The notes under the pieces were generated by a model. The model did not search any database. It had not been told where the DNA came from and saw only the letters and a list, made by a program, of their open reading frames with translations. From the NCBI GenBank assembly GCA_934486615.1, contig CAKSQO010000005.1, forward strand, positions 83,825-147,824: a stretch of 64,000 nt of DNA, in the 5' to 3' direction. Position numbers and translations under genes: made by a program. This DNA comes from an uncultured Eubacteriales bacterium. Lineage in GTDB: Bacteria; Bacillota; Clostridia; Oscillospirales; Acutalibacteraceae. Shown in pieces: positions 1 through 7,847 of the stretch (its first letter is position 1; each line of letters starts with the position of its first letter).

Positions 1-328
1 TCACACCCGGAATGTCCCACTGCTCCATAAGCTGCGAGAGCGACTCCTTGCTGCGCCAGTTCGACGGCAGGTCGTTATAGTCGCGCACGATAAGCCCGCC
101 GCAGGTGAGCGTCTCGCGCTCAAAATCGTCGGCGGCAATGCCGTAGTTGCCGATAAGCGGGTAGGCCATAACGACGGCCTGATAGGTATAGGACGGGTCG
201 GAGAGTATCTCCTGATAGCCGACGGGGGAAGTGTTGAACACTATTTCGCATATCGTCTCCTTGCGCGAGCCGAAGCCGCGGCCGAGATAGACGCTGCCGT
301 CCTCCAGAATCAGTTTTCTGTCATACAT
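1..328 (-). CDS. carA: Carbamoyl-phosphate synthase small subunit, N-terminal part (cut by window edge)
   Basis: The reverse strand translates from an ATG at 328 as MYDRKLILEDGSVYLGRGFG and runs open off the left edge for 109 codons. The opening LEDG-x-x-Y-x-G-x-x-FG and the segment FNTSPVGYQEILSDPSY are hallmarks of the CarA N-terminal domain, followed by the YPLIGNYG motif. CarA is the glutamine amidotransferase subunit that feeds ammonia to CarB to make carbamoyl phosphate for pyrimidines and arginine. The catalytic Cys-His-Glu half lies outside the window. The ribosome binding site is weak (AAGGTG about 12 nt upstream). It is the distal gene on the minus strand after amt, but 540 bp of repeat-bearing sequence separates them. 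Confidence 0.9.
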   Translation of the reverse strand, partial: MYDRKLILEDGSVYLGRGFGSRKETICEIVFNTSPVGYQEILSDPSYTYQAVVMAYPLIGNYGIAADDFERETLTCGGLIVRDYNDLPSNWRSKESLSQLMEQWDIPGV

Positions 329-502
329 TCGTTCTTGAACACCTTGCCTTTTGCATTTATGCCTTGAGAGGTTGAAAGTTTTGTATATATCCGTCGGGAA
401 AAGCCCGATTGACAGCTGCTTTGTGAGCGATAGGGCGCTTTGACTTTCGGCGCGTAAAGAGGTGGGTAAAACGCGCAGAAAGCGCTTGGAGCGCACAGCG
501 GC

Positions 503-655
503 GAAATTTAAGCGCAGCACCGCCGAGGGCGTGCGGGAAAAGATACCGGGACTGCGGGAATTCGGCGCTGCGGACTGCGGGAAATTTAAGCGCAGCACCG
601 TCGAGGGCGTGCGGGAAAAGATACCGGGGCTGCGGGAATTCGGCGCTGCGGGCGC
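503..655. repeat. Two-copy 78-bp tandem repeat
   Basis: A unit starting GAAATTTAAGCGCAGCACCG begins at 503 and again at 581, with only scattered substitutions across about 75 bp. The first 14 bases recur once more near 724. The unit is a multiple of three, which explains the long but implausible open frames across it. Its purpose is unknown. Confidence 0.8.
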
Positions 656-815
656 AGGAAATCACCGCCGAAAGCGGCGGCACCCGGTTGCCCTTAAAAC
701 GCCCGAAAAGCTCTGCACGCAAAAATTTAAGCGCAGAGCTGTTTCATATTCGGTGTTTTGTTGTTGAAAATGTGCGGCCTTTGCATAAAAGACCTCCGCC
801 TTTCGGCTTGATTCC

Positions 816-857
816 GCTTTTCGCCGCGCAGAATGTTCCGCGTGCGCGGCGAAAAGC
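816..857 (-). terminator. Strong GC-rich hairpin downstream of amt
   Basis: GCTTTTCGCCGCGC (816-829) pairs perfectly with GCGCGGCGAAAAGC (844-857), a 14-bp stem just after the amt stop. There is no long U-tract on either side, so it may act as an mRNA-stabilising 3' hairpin or a weak terminator. Confidence 0.5.
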
Positions 858-869
858 AGTCATATGATG

Positions 870-2624
870 TTATTCGACGTCCTGAAGCGCGTCGTAGCCT
901 TCTTCGCCCGTGCGCACTTTGACGACGTTTTCAACGTCGTAGACAAAGATCTTGCCGTCGCCGATGTGGCCGGTGTAGAGCACGCGCTTGGCAGTCTCGA
1001 TCACCTTGGAGACAGGCACCTTGCTGACGACGATGTCGACCTGAATCTTAGGCAGCAGGTTCGCTTCGATCGGAACGCCGCGGTAATACTCGGGCTGACC
1101 CTTCTGGACGCCGCAGCCGAGGACGTGCGACACGGTCATACCCGTGATGCCGATGCCCATCATTGCGTTCTTGAGCGACTCAAGGCGCGACTCCTTGCAG
1201 ACGACCTCGATCTTGGTCAGCTTCGGCGTGCCGTCGTCGAAGGTCGGAACCTTCTTGACCGGAACGGCTTCGGCAACGGGAGCGTCGCCGCTTACCTCGA
1301 GCGCGCCCTCAAATTCGGTGCTGTAGTCGAGGCTTTCGACCGCGGGTACGAAGTCGGCATAGGCGCTCGGCAGACCGTGCTCGGTGCTGTCAAGACCCTT
1401 GATCTCCTCTTCGGCGCTGACGCGCAGGCCGACGGTCTTTTTGATAATGAAGAACGACAGGGTCATCATAACCGCCGTCCAGGCGAGGACGGAGACGATG
1501 CCGAGCAGCTGTACGCCGAGCAGGCGGGCGTTGCCCGTGTAGAACAGACCCTCAAGCCCTGCGGGAGCGTCGGGGTTAGCCAGCAGGCCGACCGCAACAG
1601 TACCCCAAACGCCGTTTGCAAAGTGGACGCCGACAGCGCCGACAGGGTCGTCAATGTGCAGCTTGAGGTCGAGGAACTCGACGACAACTACAACGAGTAT
1701 GCCCGAGACAACGCCGACGACGACTGAGCCGAGCGCATCAAGCGCGTCGCAGCCTGCGGTGATGCCGACCAGACCTGCAAGGCAGGCGTTAAGGCACATG
1801 GAAACGTCGGGCTTGCCGTTCTTAATCCAAGTATACACCATTGTGGTGCAGGTTGCAACAGCAGGAGCGATGGTTGTGGTAAGAAAAATTGAAGCAAGCG
1901 AGGTCTTATCCCATGCGGCGGCACCGTTGAAGCCGTACCAGCCGAACCAGAGAATGAACGCGCCCAGCGCGCCGAGCGGAATGGAGTGACCCGGGATAGC
2001 ATTGACCTTGGTGACCTTGCCCGCAGCGTTCTTTACATACTTGCCCAGGCGCGGGCCGACCATGATGGCGCCGATGAGAGCGGTGATACCGCCGACGGAG
2101 TGAATCGCGGCGGAGCCTGCGAAATCGTGGAAACCGAGCTTTGCAAGCCAGCCGTTGGAGTTCCAGATCCAGCCCGCCTCAACGGGATAAACAAACAGCG
2201 AGATAACGCCCGAATAGATGCAGTAGGAGATGAACTTCGTTCTCTCTGCCATAGAGCCCGAAACGATGGTCGCTGCAGTTGCGCAGAACACGAGGTTGAA
2301 CACAAACAGCGAAGCGTTCTCTTTGATAAACGTACCGAAATCGGTGAAAATGTTCAGGTTCGGCACACCGATGATACCGAATATGTAGTCCTCGGACATC
2401 ATAATGCTGAAGCCGAGCAGGATGAATACTACCGTGCCGATACAGAAGTCCATAAGGTTCTTCATTATAATGTTACCGGCATTCTTGGCTCTTGTGAAGC
2501 CCGTCTCGACCATTGCAAAGCCCGCCTGCATGAAGAAAACGAGCGCGGCGCCTATCAGGTACCATATTGCGTAAACGTCGGACGTGACAGCTTCGGATAT
2601 GAATTTTGCGATTTGATCTGTCAT
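870..2624 (-). CDS. amt: Ammonium transporter fused to a C-terminal PII (GlnB/GlnK) domain
   Basis: 584 aa. Residues about 15-420 form the Amt/Rh channel with about eleven hydrophobic helices; the family features QAGFAMVETG, the WLAKLG/HDFAGSA region and DDPVGAVGVHFANGVWG are visible. Residues about 470-584 are a PII domain: a T-loop-like EYYRGVP and the B-loop TGHIGDGKIFVYDVENVVKV. In most bacteria GlnK is separate and plugs Amt when nitrogen is plentiful; here sensor and pore are one chain. I chose the ATG at 2624 because AAAGAGG lies 8 nt upstream; an in-frame GTG at 2633 overlaps that ribosome binding site. It follows glnN by 71 bp on the same strand and is probably co-transcribed and controlled by the glnN leader. 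Confidence 0.95.
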   Translation of the reverse strand: MTDQIAKFISEAVTSDVYAIWYLIGAALVFFMQAGFAMVETGFTRAKNAGNIIMKNLMDFCIGTVVFILLGFSIMMSEDYIFGIIGVPNLNIFTDFGTFIKENASLFVFNLVFCATAATIVSGSMAERTKFISYCIYSGVISLFVYPVEAGWIWNSNGWLAKLGFHDFAGSAAIHSVGGITALIGAIMVGPRLGKYVKNAAGKVTKVNAIPGHSIPLGALGAFILWFGWYGFNGAAAWDKTSLASIFLTTTIAPAVATCTTMVYTWIKNGKPDVSMCLNACLAGLVGITAGCDALDALGSVVVGVVSGILVVVVVEFLDLKLHIDDPVGAVGVHFANGVWGTVAVGLLANPDAPAGLEGLFYTGNARLLGVQLLGIVSVLAWTAVMMTLSFFIIKKTVGLRVSAEEEIKGLDSTEHGLPSAYADFVPAVESLDYSTEFEGALEVSGDAPVAEAVPVKKVPTFDDGTPKLTKIEVVCKESRLESLKNAMMGIGITGMTVSHVLGCGVQKGQPEYYRGVPIEANLLPKIQVDIVVSKVPVSKVIETAKRVLYTGHIGDGKIFVYDVENVVKVRTGEEGYDALQDVE

Positions 2625-2648
2625 TTTACCCACCTCTTTATAAATTTA

Positions 2649-2680
2649 TCCCGCCCGCGAGCCTTGACCCGAGGGCGGGA
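2649..2680 (-). other. Intercistronic hairpin between glnN and amt
   Basis: TCCCGCCC (2649-2656) pairs with GGGCGGGA (2673-2680) in the glnN-amt spacer. There is no U-tract after it on the transcribed strand, so it more likely sets relative mRNA stability or processing than termination. Function inferred. Confidence 0.5.
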
Positions 2681-2695
2681 CGAAAGCAAAAACTA

Positions 2696-4792
2696 TTATC
2701 TTACGCCGAAGAGCAGCTCACCGTAAGTCGGGAACGGCCAGTAGCTTTCGGCAGTGGACATCTCGGCCTCGTCGCAGGCAAGGCGCAGCTCGCTCATTCT
2801 GACGAGCACGGTGTCGCGGATTGCGGCGCTCTTGGCGACGACGTCGTCATAAGCGTGCAGCTGAGCGACCGCCGCGCCGAGCGCGTCGATACCGTCGGAG
2901 ATACGGTCGGCGAGGGTCGAGAGCTTCTTGACCAGCTTCTTCTCATACGCGCAGGTCAGACCCTCGTCGACGGCCCTCTTTGCAGCGGCGGTCTCGGCGA
3001 CCTTGGCGGCGTAGGCCTCGACGGCGGGGAGGATCTGCTTCTCGGCCATATCGAGCATGGTGTTGGCTTCGATGGTCACGGTCTTGCAGTAGTTGTCAAG
3101 CAGGATCTCGCAGCGCGAATTGATCTCGGCTTCGCTGAACACCTTCTGATCGGTGAGCATATCGACGTTCTTCTTGTCAAGCAGGTGCGGAATGCAGTCG
3201 GCCGTGGTGCGGTAGTTGAGCAGGCCGCGCTTCTCGGTCGCTTCCGCGATCCAGCTGTCGTCGTAGCCGTTGCCGTTGAAGATGATGCGGCGGTGATCCT
3301 TAATGGTCTTCTTGATCATATCGTGCAGCGCGCCCTCGAAGTCCTCGGCGCCCTCAAGACGGTCGGCGTAGATCTTCAGACTCTCGGCGACTGCGGCGTT
3401 GAGCATGATGTTGGCGCATGCGATGCTGTTGGACGAGCCGAGCATACGGAACTCGAACTTGTTGCCCGTGAACGCGAACGGCGAGGTGCGGTTGCGGTCG
3501 GTGGTGTCCTTGGTGAACTTCGGCAGCACGTCGACGCCGAGCTTGAGGCTCGTTTTCTTAGTGCCTGCGTACGGCTCGTCTTTCTCGATTGCTTCGAGGA
3601 TAGCGTCAAGCTCGTCGCCGAGGAAGATGGAAACGACTGCCGGCGGCGCTTCATTTGCACCCAGACGGTGATCGTTGCCCGCGGTGGCGACCGAAATTCT
3701 CAGCAGATCCTGGTAGTCGTCGACGGCCTTGATGACCGCGCAGAGGAACAGCAGGAACTGGGCGTTTTCGCTCGGAGTCTCGCCGGGTGAGAGAAGGTTT
3801 ACGCCCGTGTCGGTCGCGATAGACCAGTTGTTGTGCTTGCCGCTGCCGTTTACGCCCGCGAACGGCTTCTCATGCAGCAGGCAGACAAGACCGTGGCGGA
3901 GCGCAACCTTCTGCATAATTTCCATCGTAAGCTGGTTGTGGTCGGTCGCGACGTTGGTGGTCGAATATATAGGCGCCAGCTCGTGCTGAGCGGGTGCGAC
4001 CTCGTTATGCTCGGTCTTGGCGAGGATTCCGAGCTTCCACAGCTCGTTGTTCAGATCCTCCATGTAAGCGGCGACCCTCGGCTTGATAACGCCGAAGTAG
4101 TGGTCGTCCATCTCCTGACCCTTGGGCGGCTTCGCTCCGAAAAGGGTGCGGCCGGTGAAGATGAGGTCCTTCCTCTTTTCATACATCGCCTTGTCGACGA
4201 GGAAGTACTCCTGCTCGGGTCCTACCGAGGTGGTGACGTGCTTTACATCGTCGTTGCCGAACAGCTTGAGCACGCGCAGTGCCTGGTGGTTGAGCGCCTC
4301 CATGGAGCGCAGCAGGGGGGTCTTCTTATCGAGCGCGTCGCCCGTGTAGGAGCAGAACGCCGTCGGAATACAGAGGGTCTTGCCCTTGATGAACGCGTAG
4401 GAGGTCGGGTCCCACGCGGTGTATCCGCGCGCCTCAAAGGTGGCTCTCAGGCCGCCCGAGGGGAAGCTCGACGCGTCAGGCTCGCCCTTGATAAGCTCCT
4501 TGCCCGAGAATTCCATAATAACGCCGCCGTCTGGCGAGGGGGAGATGAAGCTGTCGTGCTTCTCTGCGGTCACGCCCGTGAGCGGCTGGAACCAGTGGGT
4601 GAAATGGGTCGCGCCCTTTGCGACCGCCCAGTCTCTCATCGCGGCCGCGACGGCGTTGGCGACGCTCAGGTCGAGCTTTGCGCCCTCGTCGATAGTCTTG
4701 CGCAGCGACTGATAAACGTCGGAGGTCAGGGTGGCCTTCATGACTCTGTCGTCAAATACAAGCTCGCCAAACAGTTCGGGTACGTTTTCCAT
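2696..4792 (-). CDS. glnN: Glutamine synthetase, type III
   Basis: 698 aa, the long GSIII size (about 700 aa versus about 450 for GSI). It makes glutamine from glutamate, ammonium and ATP in the cytoplasm. The N-terminal stretch ELFGELVFDDRVMKATL is the GSIII-specific start, followed by FTHWFQPLTG, GPEQEYFLVD (metal-binding Glu) and AGVNGSGKHNNWSIATDTG (ammonium/glutamate site). The ATG at 4792 has AAAAGGAGA 8 nt upstream. It is transcribed leftward from a consensus promoter with a long leader bearing ANTAR-type hairpins and terminators, and amt follows. A second, short GS is encoded divergently at 10429. Confidence 0.97.
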   Translation of the reverse strand: MENVPELFGELVFDDRVMKATLTSDVYQSLRKTIDEGAKLDLSVANAVAAAMRDWAVAKGATHFTHWFQPLTGVTAEKHDSFISPSPDGGVIMEFSGKELIKGEPDASSFPSGGLRATFEARGYTAWDPTSYAFIKGKTLCIPTAFCSYTGDALDKKTPLLRSMEALNHQALRVLKLFGNDDVKHVTTSVGPEQEYFLVDKAMYEKRKDLIFTGRTLFGAKPPKGQEMDDHYFGVIKPRVAAYMEDLNNELWKLGILAKTEHNEVAPAQHELAPIYSTTNVATDHNQLTMEIMQKVALRHGLVCLLHEKPFAGVNGSGKHNNWSIATDTGVNLLSPGETPSENAQFLLFLCAVIKAVDDYQDLLRISVATAGNDHRLGANEAPPAVVSIFLGDELDAILEAIEKDEPYAGTKKTSLKLGVDVLPKFTKDTTDRNRTSPFAFTGNKFEFRMLGSSNSIACANIMLNAAVAESLKIYADRLEGAEDFEGALHDMIKKTIKDHRRIIFNGNGYDDSWIAEATEKRGLLNYRTTADCIPHLLDKKNVDMLTDQKVFSEAEINSRCEILLDNYCKTVTIEANTMLDMAEKQILPAVEAYAAKVAETAAAKRAVDEGLTCAYEKKLVKKLSTLADRISDGIDALGAAVAQLHAYDDVVAKSAAIRDTVLVRMSELRLACDEAEMSTAESYWPFPTYGELLFGVR

Positions 4793-4800
4793 AGTATAAC

Positions 4801-4871
4801 TCTCCTTTTTTCGGATAAAAGAAAAGGCGCCGATCAGCCCCGGATAAGGGGTGAAAGACGCCGTTGCCTTT
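4801..4871 (-). promoter_or_regulatory. Second (gene-proximal) attenuator in the glnN leader
   Basis: Read on the minus strand, AAAGGC-AACGGC-GUCUUU (4854-4871) is a six-base-pair hairpin whose loop has A at position 1 and G at position 4, as in ANTAR targets. Downstream, GGCG can pair with CGCC around a CCCC/GGGG inner stem (4838-4851) to give a terminator followed by UUUUCUUUU. The two folds share sequence and exclude each other. The inner hairpin loop (UUAUCC) does not fit A-N-N-G-N-N, so this unit has only one ANTAR-like loop. Confidence 0.65.
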
Positions 4872-4925
4872 TCTCCGTGTTTTATTATTTACAGTGCGGC
4901 CGCGCTTAAAAAGCGAAGCCTTATA

Positions 4926-4973
4926 AAGAAAAAGCGCCTTTGAGCCTCATTGCTCAAAGACGTCATTGCCTTT
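4926..4973 (-). promoter_or_regulatory. First (promoter-proximal) ANTAR-type double hairpin and overlapping terminator in the glnN leader
   Basis: On the minus strand P1 is AAAGGC-AAUGAC-GUCUUU (4956-4973) and P2 is UUUGAGC-AAUGAG-GCUCAAA (4939-4958). Both have hexaloops with A1 and G4, the known signature of ANTAR-protein binding. An 11-bp terminator, CGUCUUUGAGC/GCUCAAAGGCG, followed by CUUUUUCUUU uses the 3' side of P1, so binding that stabilises P1 and P2 would prevent termination. It lies immediately after the predicted transcription start. Confidence 0.8.
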
Positions 4974-4982
4974 ATGCTGCAT

Positions 4983-5011
4983 AGTATAATGCGGCGGGAA
5001 TAATTTGTCAA
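4983..5011 (-). promoter_or_regulatory. Sigma-A promoter for glnN-amt
   Basis: On the minus strand a TTGACA -35 box (5006-5011), a 17-bp spacer and a TATACT -10 box (4983-4988). Transcription would start near 4976, just before the double hairpin. Confidence 0.88.
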
Positions 5012-5074
5012 CCCCTGTTTTCAAATTTTTATAATTTCAACAAAAATCATGCTCATTCCGACAAAGATTTTAGC

Positions 5075-5103
5075 TTGACAAAGCAAACGGGCGGTTGTAT
5101 AAT
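5075..5103 (+). promoter_or_regulatory. Sigma-A promoter for the glutamate synthase operon
   Basis: Perfect TTGACA (5075-5080), 17-bp spacer and TATAAT (5098-5103). It is divergent from the glnN promoter; the two -35 boxes are 63 bp apart. Confidence 0.92.
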
Positions 5104-5110
5104 ACCTTTC

Positions 5111-5175
5111 AAATGAGCAAAGACGTTCATTTCGACAAGGATTTTTTGTCCTTGGTCGGAATGAGCGCTTTTTTT
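5111..5175 (+). promoter_or_regulatory. ANTAR-type hairpin and overlapping terminator in the glt leader
   Basis: P1 is AAATGAGC-AAAGAC-GTTCATTT (5111-5132): an 8-bp stem with a hexaloop having A1 and G4. Its 3' arm is also the 5' arm of a long terminator (5125-5168) followed by seven T residues (5169-5175), so the two are mutually exclusive. A second A1/G4 loop is not obvious, unlike the first glnN unit. A near copy of the terminator arm, GCTCATTCCGACAAAGATTT, sits upstream of the promoter at 5051-5070. Confidence 0.75.
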
Positions 5176-5232
5176 ATTTCGGTGCTTTTGCTTATTTAAT
5201 GTATATATATTCCCGAAAGGAAGTTAAGCTGT

Positions 5233-6327
5233 ATGAAATTGGAAGGTCAGGTGCGCATACCCTCGGGCTGTGCGATAGCCGCCGTCATCTCTAAGGAAGG
5301 AAAGAGAATGTCGGGCGAGATGATCACCGAGGCTATGAAGCCGATGCACGACCGCTCAAACGGTCTGGGAGGCGGCTTCGCGGGCTACGGCATTTATCCC
5401 GAGTACAAGGACTTCTACGCGTTCCATATGTTCTTCGACGACAGGACGACCAGAAAGAGCTGCGAAGCCTTTTTAAAGGAGCGCTTTGAAATAGTCAAGT
5501 CCGAGATGATCCCTACAAGGAAAATCCCCGCGATCACCGACGAGCCGATCATATGGCGCTACTTCGTCGCTCCGCTCAAGTCGGTGCTCGCTTCGATGCA
5601 GCTTGACGAAAAGGAGTTCGTCGCCGAGACGGTTATGAAGATAAACGCCGAAATGAAGGGCGCATACGTCTTTTCAAGCGGCAAGAACATGGGCACGTTC
5701 AAGGCGGTCGGCTTTCCCGAGGACGTCGGCGTGTTCTACAAGCTCGACGAGTACGAGGGCTACTCCTGGACGGCGCACGGCCGCTATCCGACGAACACCC
5801 CGGGCTGGTGGGGCGGCGCGCATCCGTTTACGCTGCTTGACTATTCGATAGTGCACAACGGCGAGATTTCTTCCTACGACGCAAACCGCCGCTTTATCGA
5901 AATGTTCGGCTACAAATGCACTCTGCAGACAGACACCGAGGTCATTACATATATAATGGACTATCTGCTGCGCGTTCAGGGGCTGACCCTTGAGGAGGCC
6001 GCGGCGGTCATCGCCGCTCCCTTCTGGAGCACCATCGCCAACAAGGACGACAAAAAGGCCAAGGAGCGCAGCCGCTTTTTGCGCACCGTGTTCCCGAGCC
6101 TGCTGATAACCGGACCGTTCTCGATAGTGCTCGGCTTCGACGGCGGGCTGATGGCGCTCAACGACCGCCTGAAGCTGCGCTCGATGGTCGTGGGCGAAAA
6201 GGACGACAGGGTCTTTATCGCCAGCGAGGAGGCCGCGATCCGCGTTATGGAGCCCGACGCCGAGAACATCTGGGCGCCTGCGGGCAGCGAGCCTGTTATT
6301 GTTAAAGTTAAGGAGGGCGCTTACTGA
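5233..6327 (+). CDS. Glutamate synthase glutaminase subunit (class II GATase domain, GltB1/GlxB type)
   Basis: 364 aa. It corresponds to the N-terminal amidotransferase domain of bacterial GltB as a stand-alone protein. YSWTAHGRYPTNTPGWWGGAH followed by DYSIVHNGEISSYDANRR is the class II GATase core (HGRYPTN, HNGEI), and LQTDTEVITY is also typical. It should release ammonia from glutamine for the synthase encoded next. A Cys at residue 13 (PSGCAIAAVI) is the likely nucleophile, which would need N-terminal processing; that is inference. The ATG is preceded by GAAAGGAAG. The stop TGA overlaps the ATG of the next gene by one base, indicating coupled translation. Confidence 0.9.
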   Translation: MKLEGQVRIPSGCAIAAVISKEGKRMSGEMITEAMKPMHDRSNGLGGGFAGYGIYPEYKDFYAFHMFFDDRTTRKSCEAFLKERFEIVKSEMIPTRKIPAITDEPIIWRYFVAPLKSVLASMQLDEKEFVAETVMKINAEMKGAYVFSSGKNMGTFKAVGFPEDVGVFYKLDEYEGYSWTAHGRYPTNTPGWWGGAHPFTLLDYSIVHNGEISSYDANRRFIEMFGYKCTLQTDTEVITYIMDYLLRVQGLTLEEAAAVIAAPFWSTIANKDDKKAKERSRFLRTVFPSLLITGPFSIVLGFDGGLMALNDRLKLRSMVVGEKDDRVFIASEEAAIRVMEPDAENIWAPAGSEPVIVKVKEGAY

Positions 6328-7832
6328 TGGGCGTTGATTTCATATATCCCGAGTTTGAGGTGGTCAGGAACAAGGACCGCTGTATCGGCTGCCGCGTATG
6401 CGAGCGACAGTGCGCCAACGAGGTGCACTGGTATGATTCCGATCGCGGAGTAATGATGAGCGACGAAACAAAGTGCGTCAACTGCCAGCGCTGCGTTTCG
6501 CTGTGTCCCACAAGGGCGCTGAAAATCGTAAAGAGCGACTGCCGCCTGCGCGAAAACGCGAACTGGCCCGACGCTACGATAAAAGAGGTCTACAAGCAGG
6601 CGGGCAGCGGCGGCGTGCTGCTGTCGTCAATGGGCAATCCCAATCCGCTGCCTGTATATTGGGATAAGATTCTTATAAACGCGTCGCAGGTCACCAATCC
6701 GCCTATCGACCCGCTGCGTGAGCCGATGGAGACGAAGGTGTTCCTCGGCAAGAAGCCGGATAAGATCGAGCGCGACGAAAACGGCGACATAAAGTGCGAC
6801 CTGCCGCCGCAGATCGAGCTGTCGATGCCCGTTATGTTCTCGGCAATGAGCTACGGCTCGATAAGCTACAACGCGCACAAGAGCCTTGCCATGGCCGCAA
6901 GCGAGCTCGGTATCCTCTACAACACGGGCGAGGGCGGCCTGCACGAGGACTTCTACTGCTACGGCGAAAACACGATTGTTCAGGTCGCGTCGGGACGCTT
7001 CGGCGTTCATGAGGACTACCTCAACGCGGGCGCGGCTATCGAGATAAAAATGGGTCAGGGCGCAAAGCCGGGTATCGGCGGCCACCTGCCCGGTGCGAAG
7101 ATCGTCGGCGACGTTTCGCGCACGAGAATGATACCCGAGGGCAGCGACGCTATTTCGCCCGCTCCGCACCACGATATTTATTCGATCGAGGACCTGCGCC
7201 AGCTCGTATTCTCGCTTAAAGAGGCGACCGAGTACAAAAAGCCCGTCATCGTCAAGGTCGCGGCCGTGCACAACATCGCTGCTATCGCAAGCGGTATCGC
7301 GCGCTCGGGCGCGGACATCATCGCTATCGACGGCTTCAGGGGCGGCACGGGCGCCGCTCCGACCCGCATACGCGACAACGTCGGTATTCCGATAGAGCTT
7401 GCGCTCGCCGCGGTCGATACCAGACTGCGCGAGGAGCACATTCGCAACAACGTCTCGCTTGTCGTCGGCGGCAGTATCCGCAGCGCGGCCGACGTTGTAA
7501 AGGCTATCGCCCTCGGCGCGGACGCGTGCTACGTCGCGACCGCCGCGCTGCTTGCAATGGGCTGCCACCTGTGCCGCACCTGCCAGACCGGCAAGTGCAA
7601 CTGGGGCATCGCGACCCAGCGTCCCGAGCTTGTCAAGCGCCTGAACCCAGAGATAGGCAGTCAGCGCCTTGTCAACCTTATGACGGCGTGGAAGCACGAG
7701 ATAAAAGAGCTTATGGGCGGAATGGGAATCAACTCCATCGAGGCTCTGCGCGGCAACAGACTTATGCTGCGCGGCATCAATCTGACGCAGAAAGAGCTTG
7801 AAGTGCTCGGCATACTGCACGCAGGGGAATAA
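6327..7832 (+). CDS. Glutamate synthase FMN-binding subunit with two [4Fe-4S] motifs (GltB2 type)
   Basis: 501 aa. Residues about 15-60 hold two ferredoxin-type clusters, CIGCRVCERQC and CVNCQRCVSLC. The rest is the GltS TIM-barrel synthase domain, with MSYGSISYNAHKSLA, the glycine-rich NTGEGGLHED, GGHLPGAKI and IDGFRGGTGAAPTRIRDNVG. It condenses ammonia with 2-oxoglutarate and reduces the product to glutamate using electrons from the iron-sulfur clusters. This is the archaeal/clostridial layout, in which one GltB polypeptide is split into three. The neighbouring ferredoxin and flavoprotein take the place of GltD as electron donors. Confidence 0.92.
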   Translation: MGVDFIYPEFEVVRNKDRCIGCRVCERQCANEVHWYDSDRGVMMSDETKCVNCQRCVSLCPTRALKIVKSDCRLRENANWPDATIKEVYKQAGSGGVLLSSMGNPNPLPVYWDKILINASQVTNPPIDPLREPMETKVFLGKKPDKIERDENGDIKCDLPPQIELSMPVMFSAMSYGSISYNAHKSLAMAASELGILYNTGEGGLHEDFYCYGENTIVQVASGRFGVHEDYLNAGAAIEIKMGQGAKPGIGGHLPGAKIVGDVSRTRMIPEGSDAISPAPHHDIYSIEDLRQLVFSLKEATEYKKPVIVKVAAVHNIAAIASGIARSGADIIAIDGFRGGTGAAPTRIRDNVGIPIELALAAVDTRLREEHIRNNVSLVVGGSIRSAADVVKAIALGADACYVATAALLAMGCHLCRTCQTGKCNWGIATQRPELVKRLNPEIGSQRLVNLMTAWKHEIKELMGGMGINSIEALRGNRLMLRGINLTQKELEVLGILHAGE

Positions 7833-7847
7833 GGACGGGTGAAGAAT

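Larger units (their letters stand above)
329..869. other. Intergenic region between amt and carA with repeats and hairpins
   Basis: About 540 bp without a convincing gene. Short open frames on both strands here have repetitive Arg/Ala-rich translations and no ribosome binding site. The stretch holds a 78-bp direct repeat (separate entry), a third short match to its start near 724, and a strong GC-rich hairpin at 816-857 just downstream of amt. Confidence 0.6.

Noticed and set aside
357..767. Arg/Ala-rich open frames in the carA-amt gap
   Set aside because: Both strands are open over the same 78-bp repeat, with no start signals or recognisable protein features.
2625..2633. GTG at 2633 as amt start
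   Set aside because: It overlaps the AAAGAGG ribosome binding site that is correctly spaced for the ATG at 2624.
1986..2726. Opposite-strand open frames over amt, glnN, rplL and most other GC-rich genes
   Set aside because: They are frame shadows caused by high-GC codon use and show low-complexity translations.
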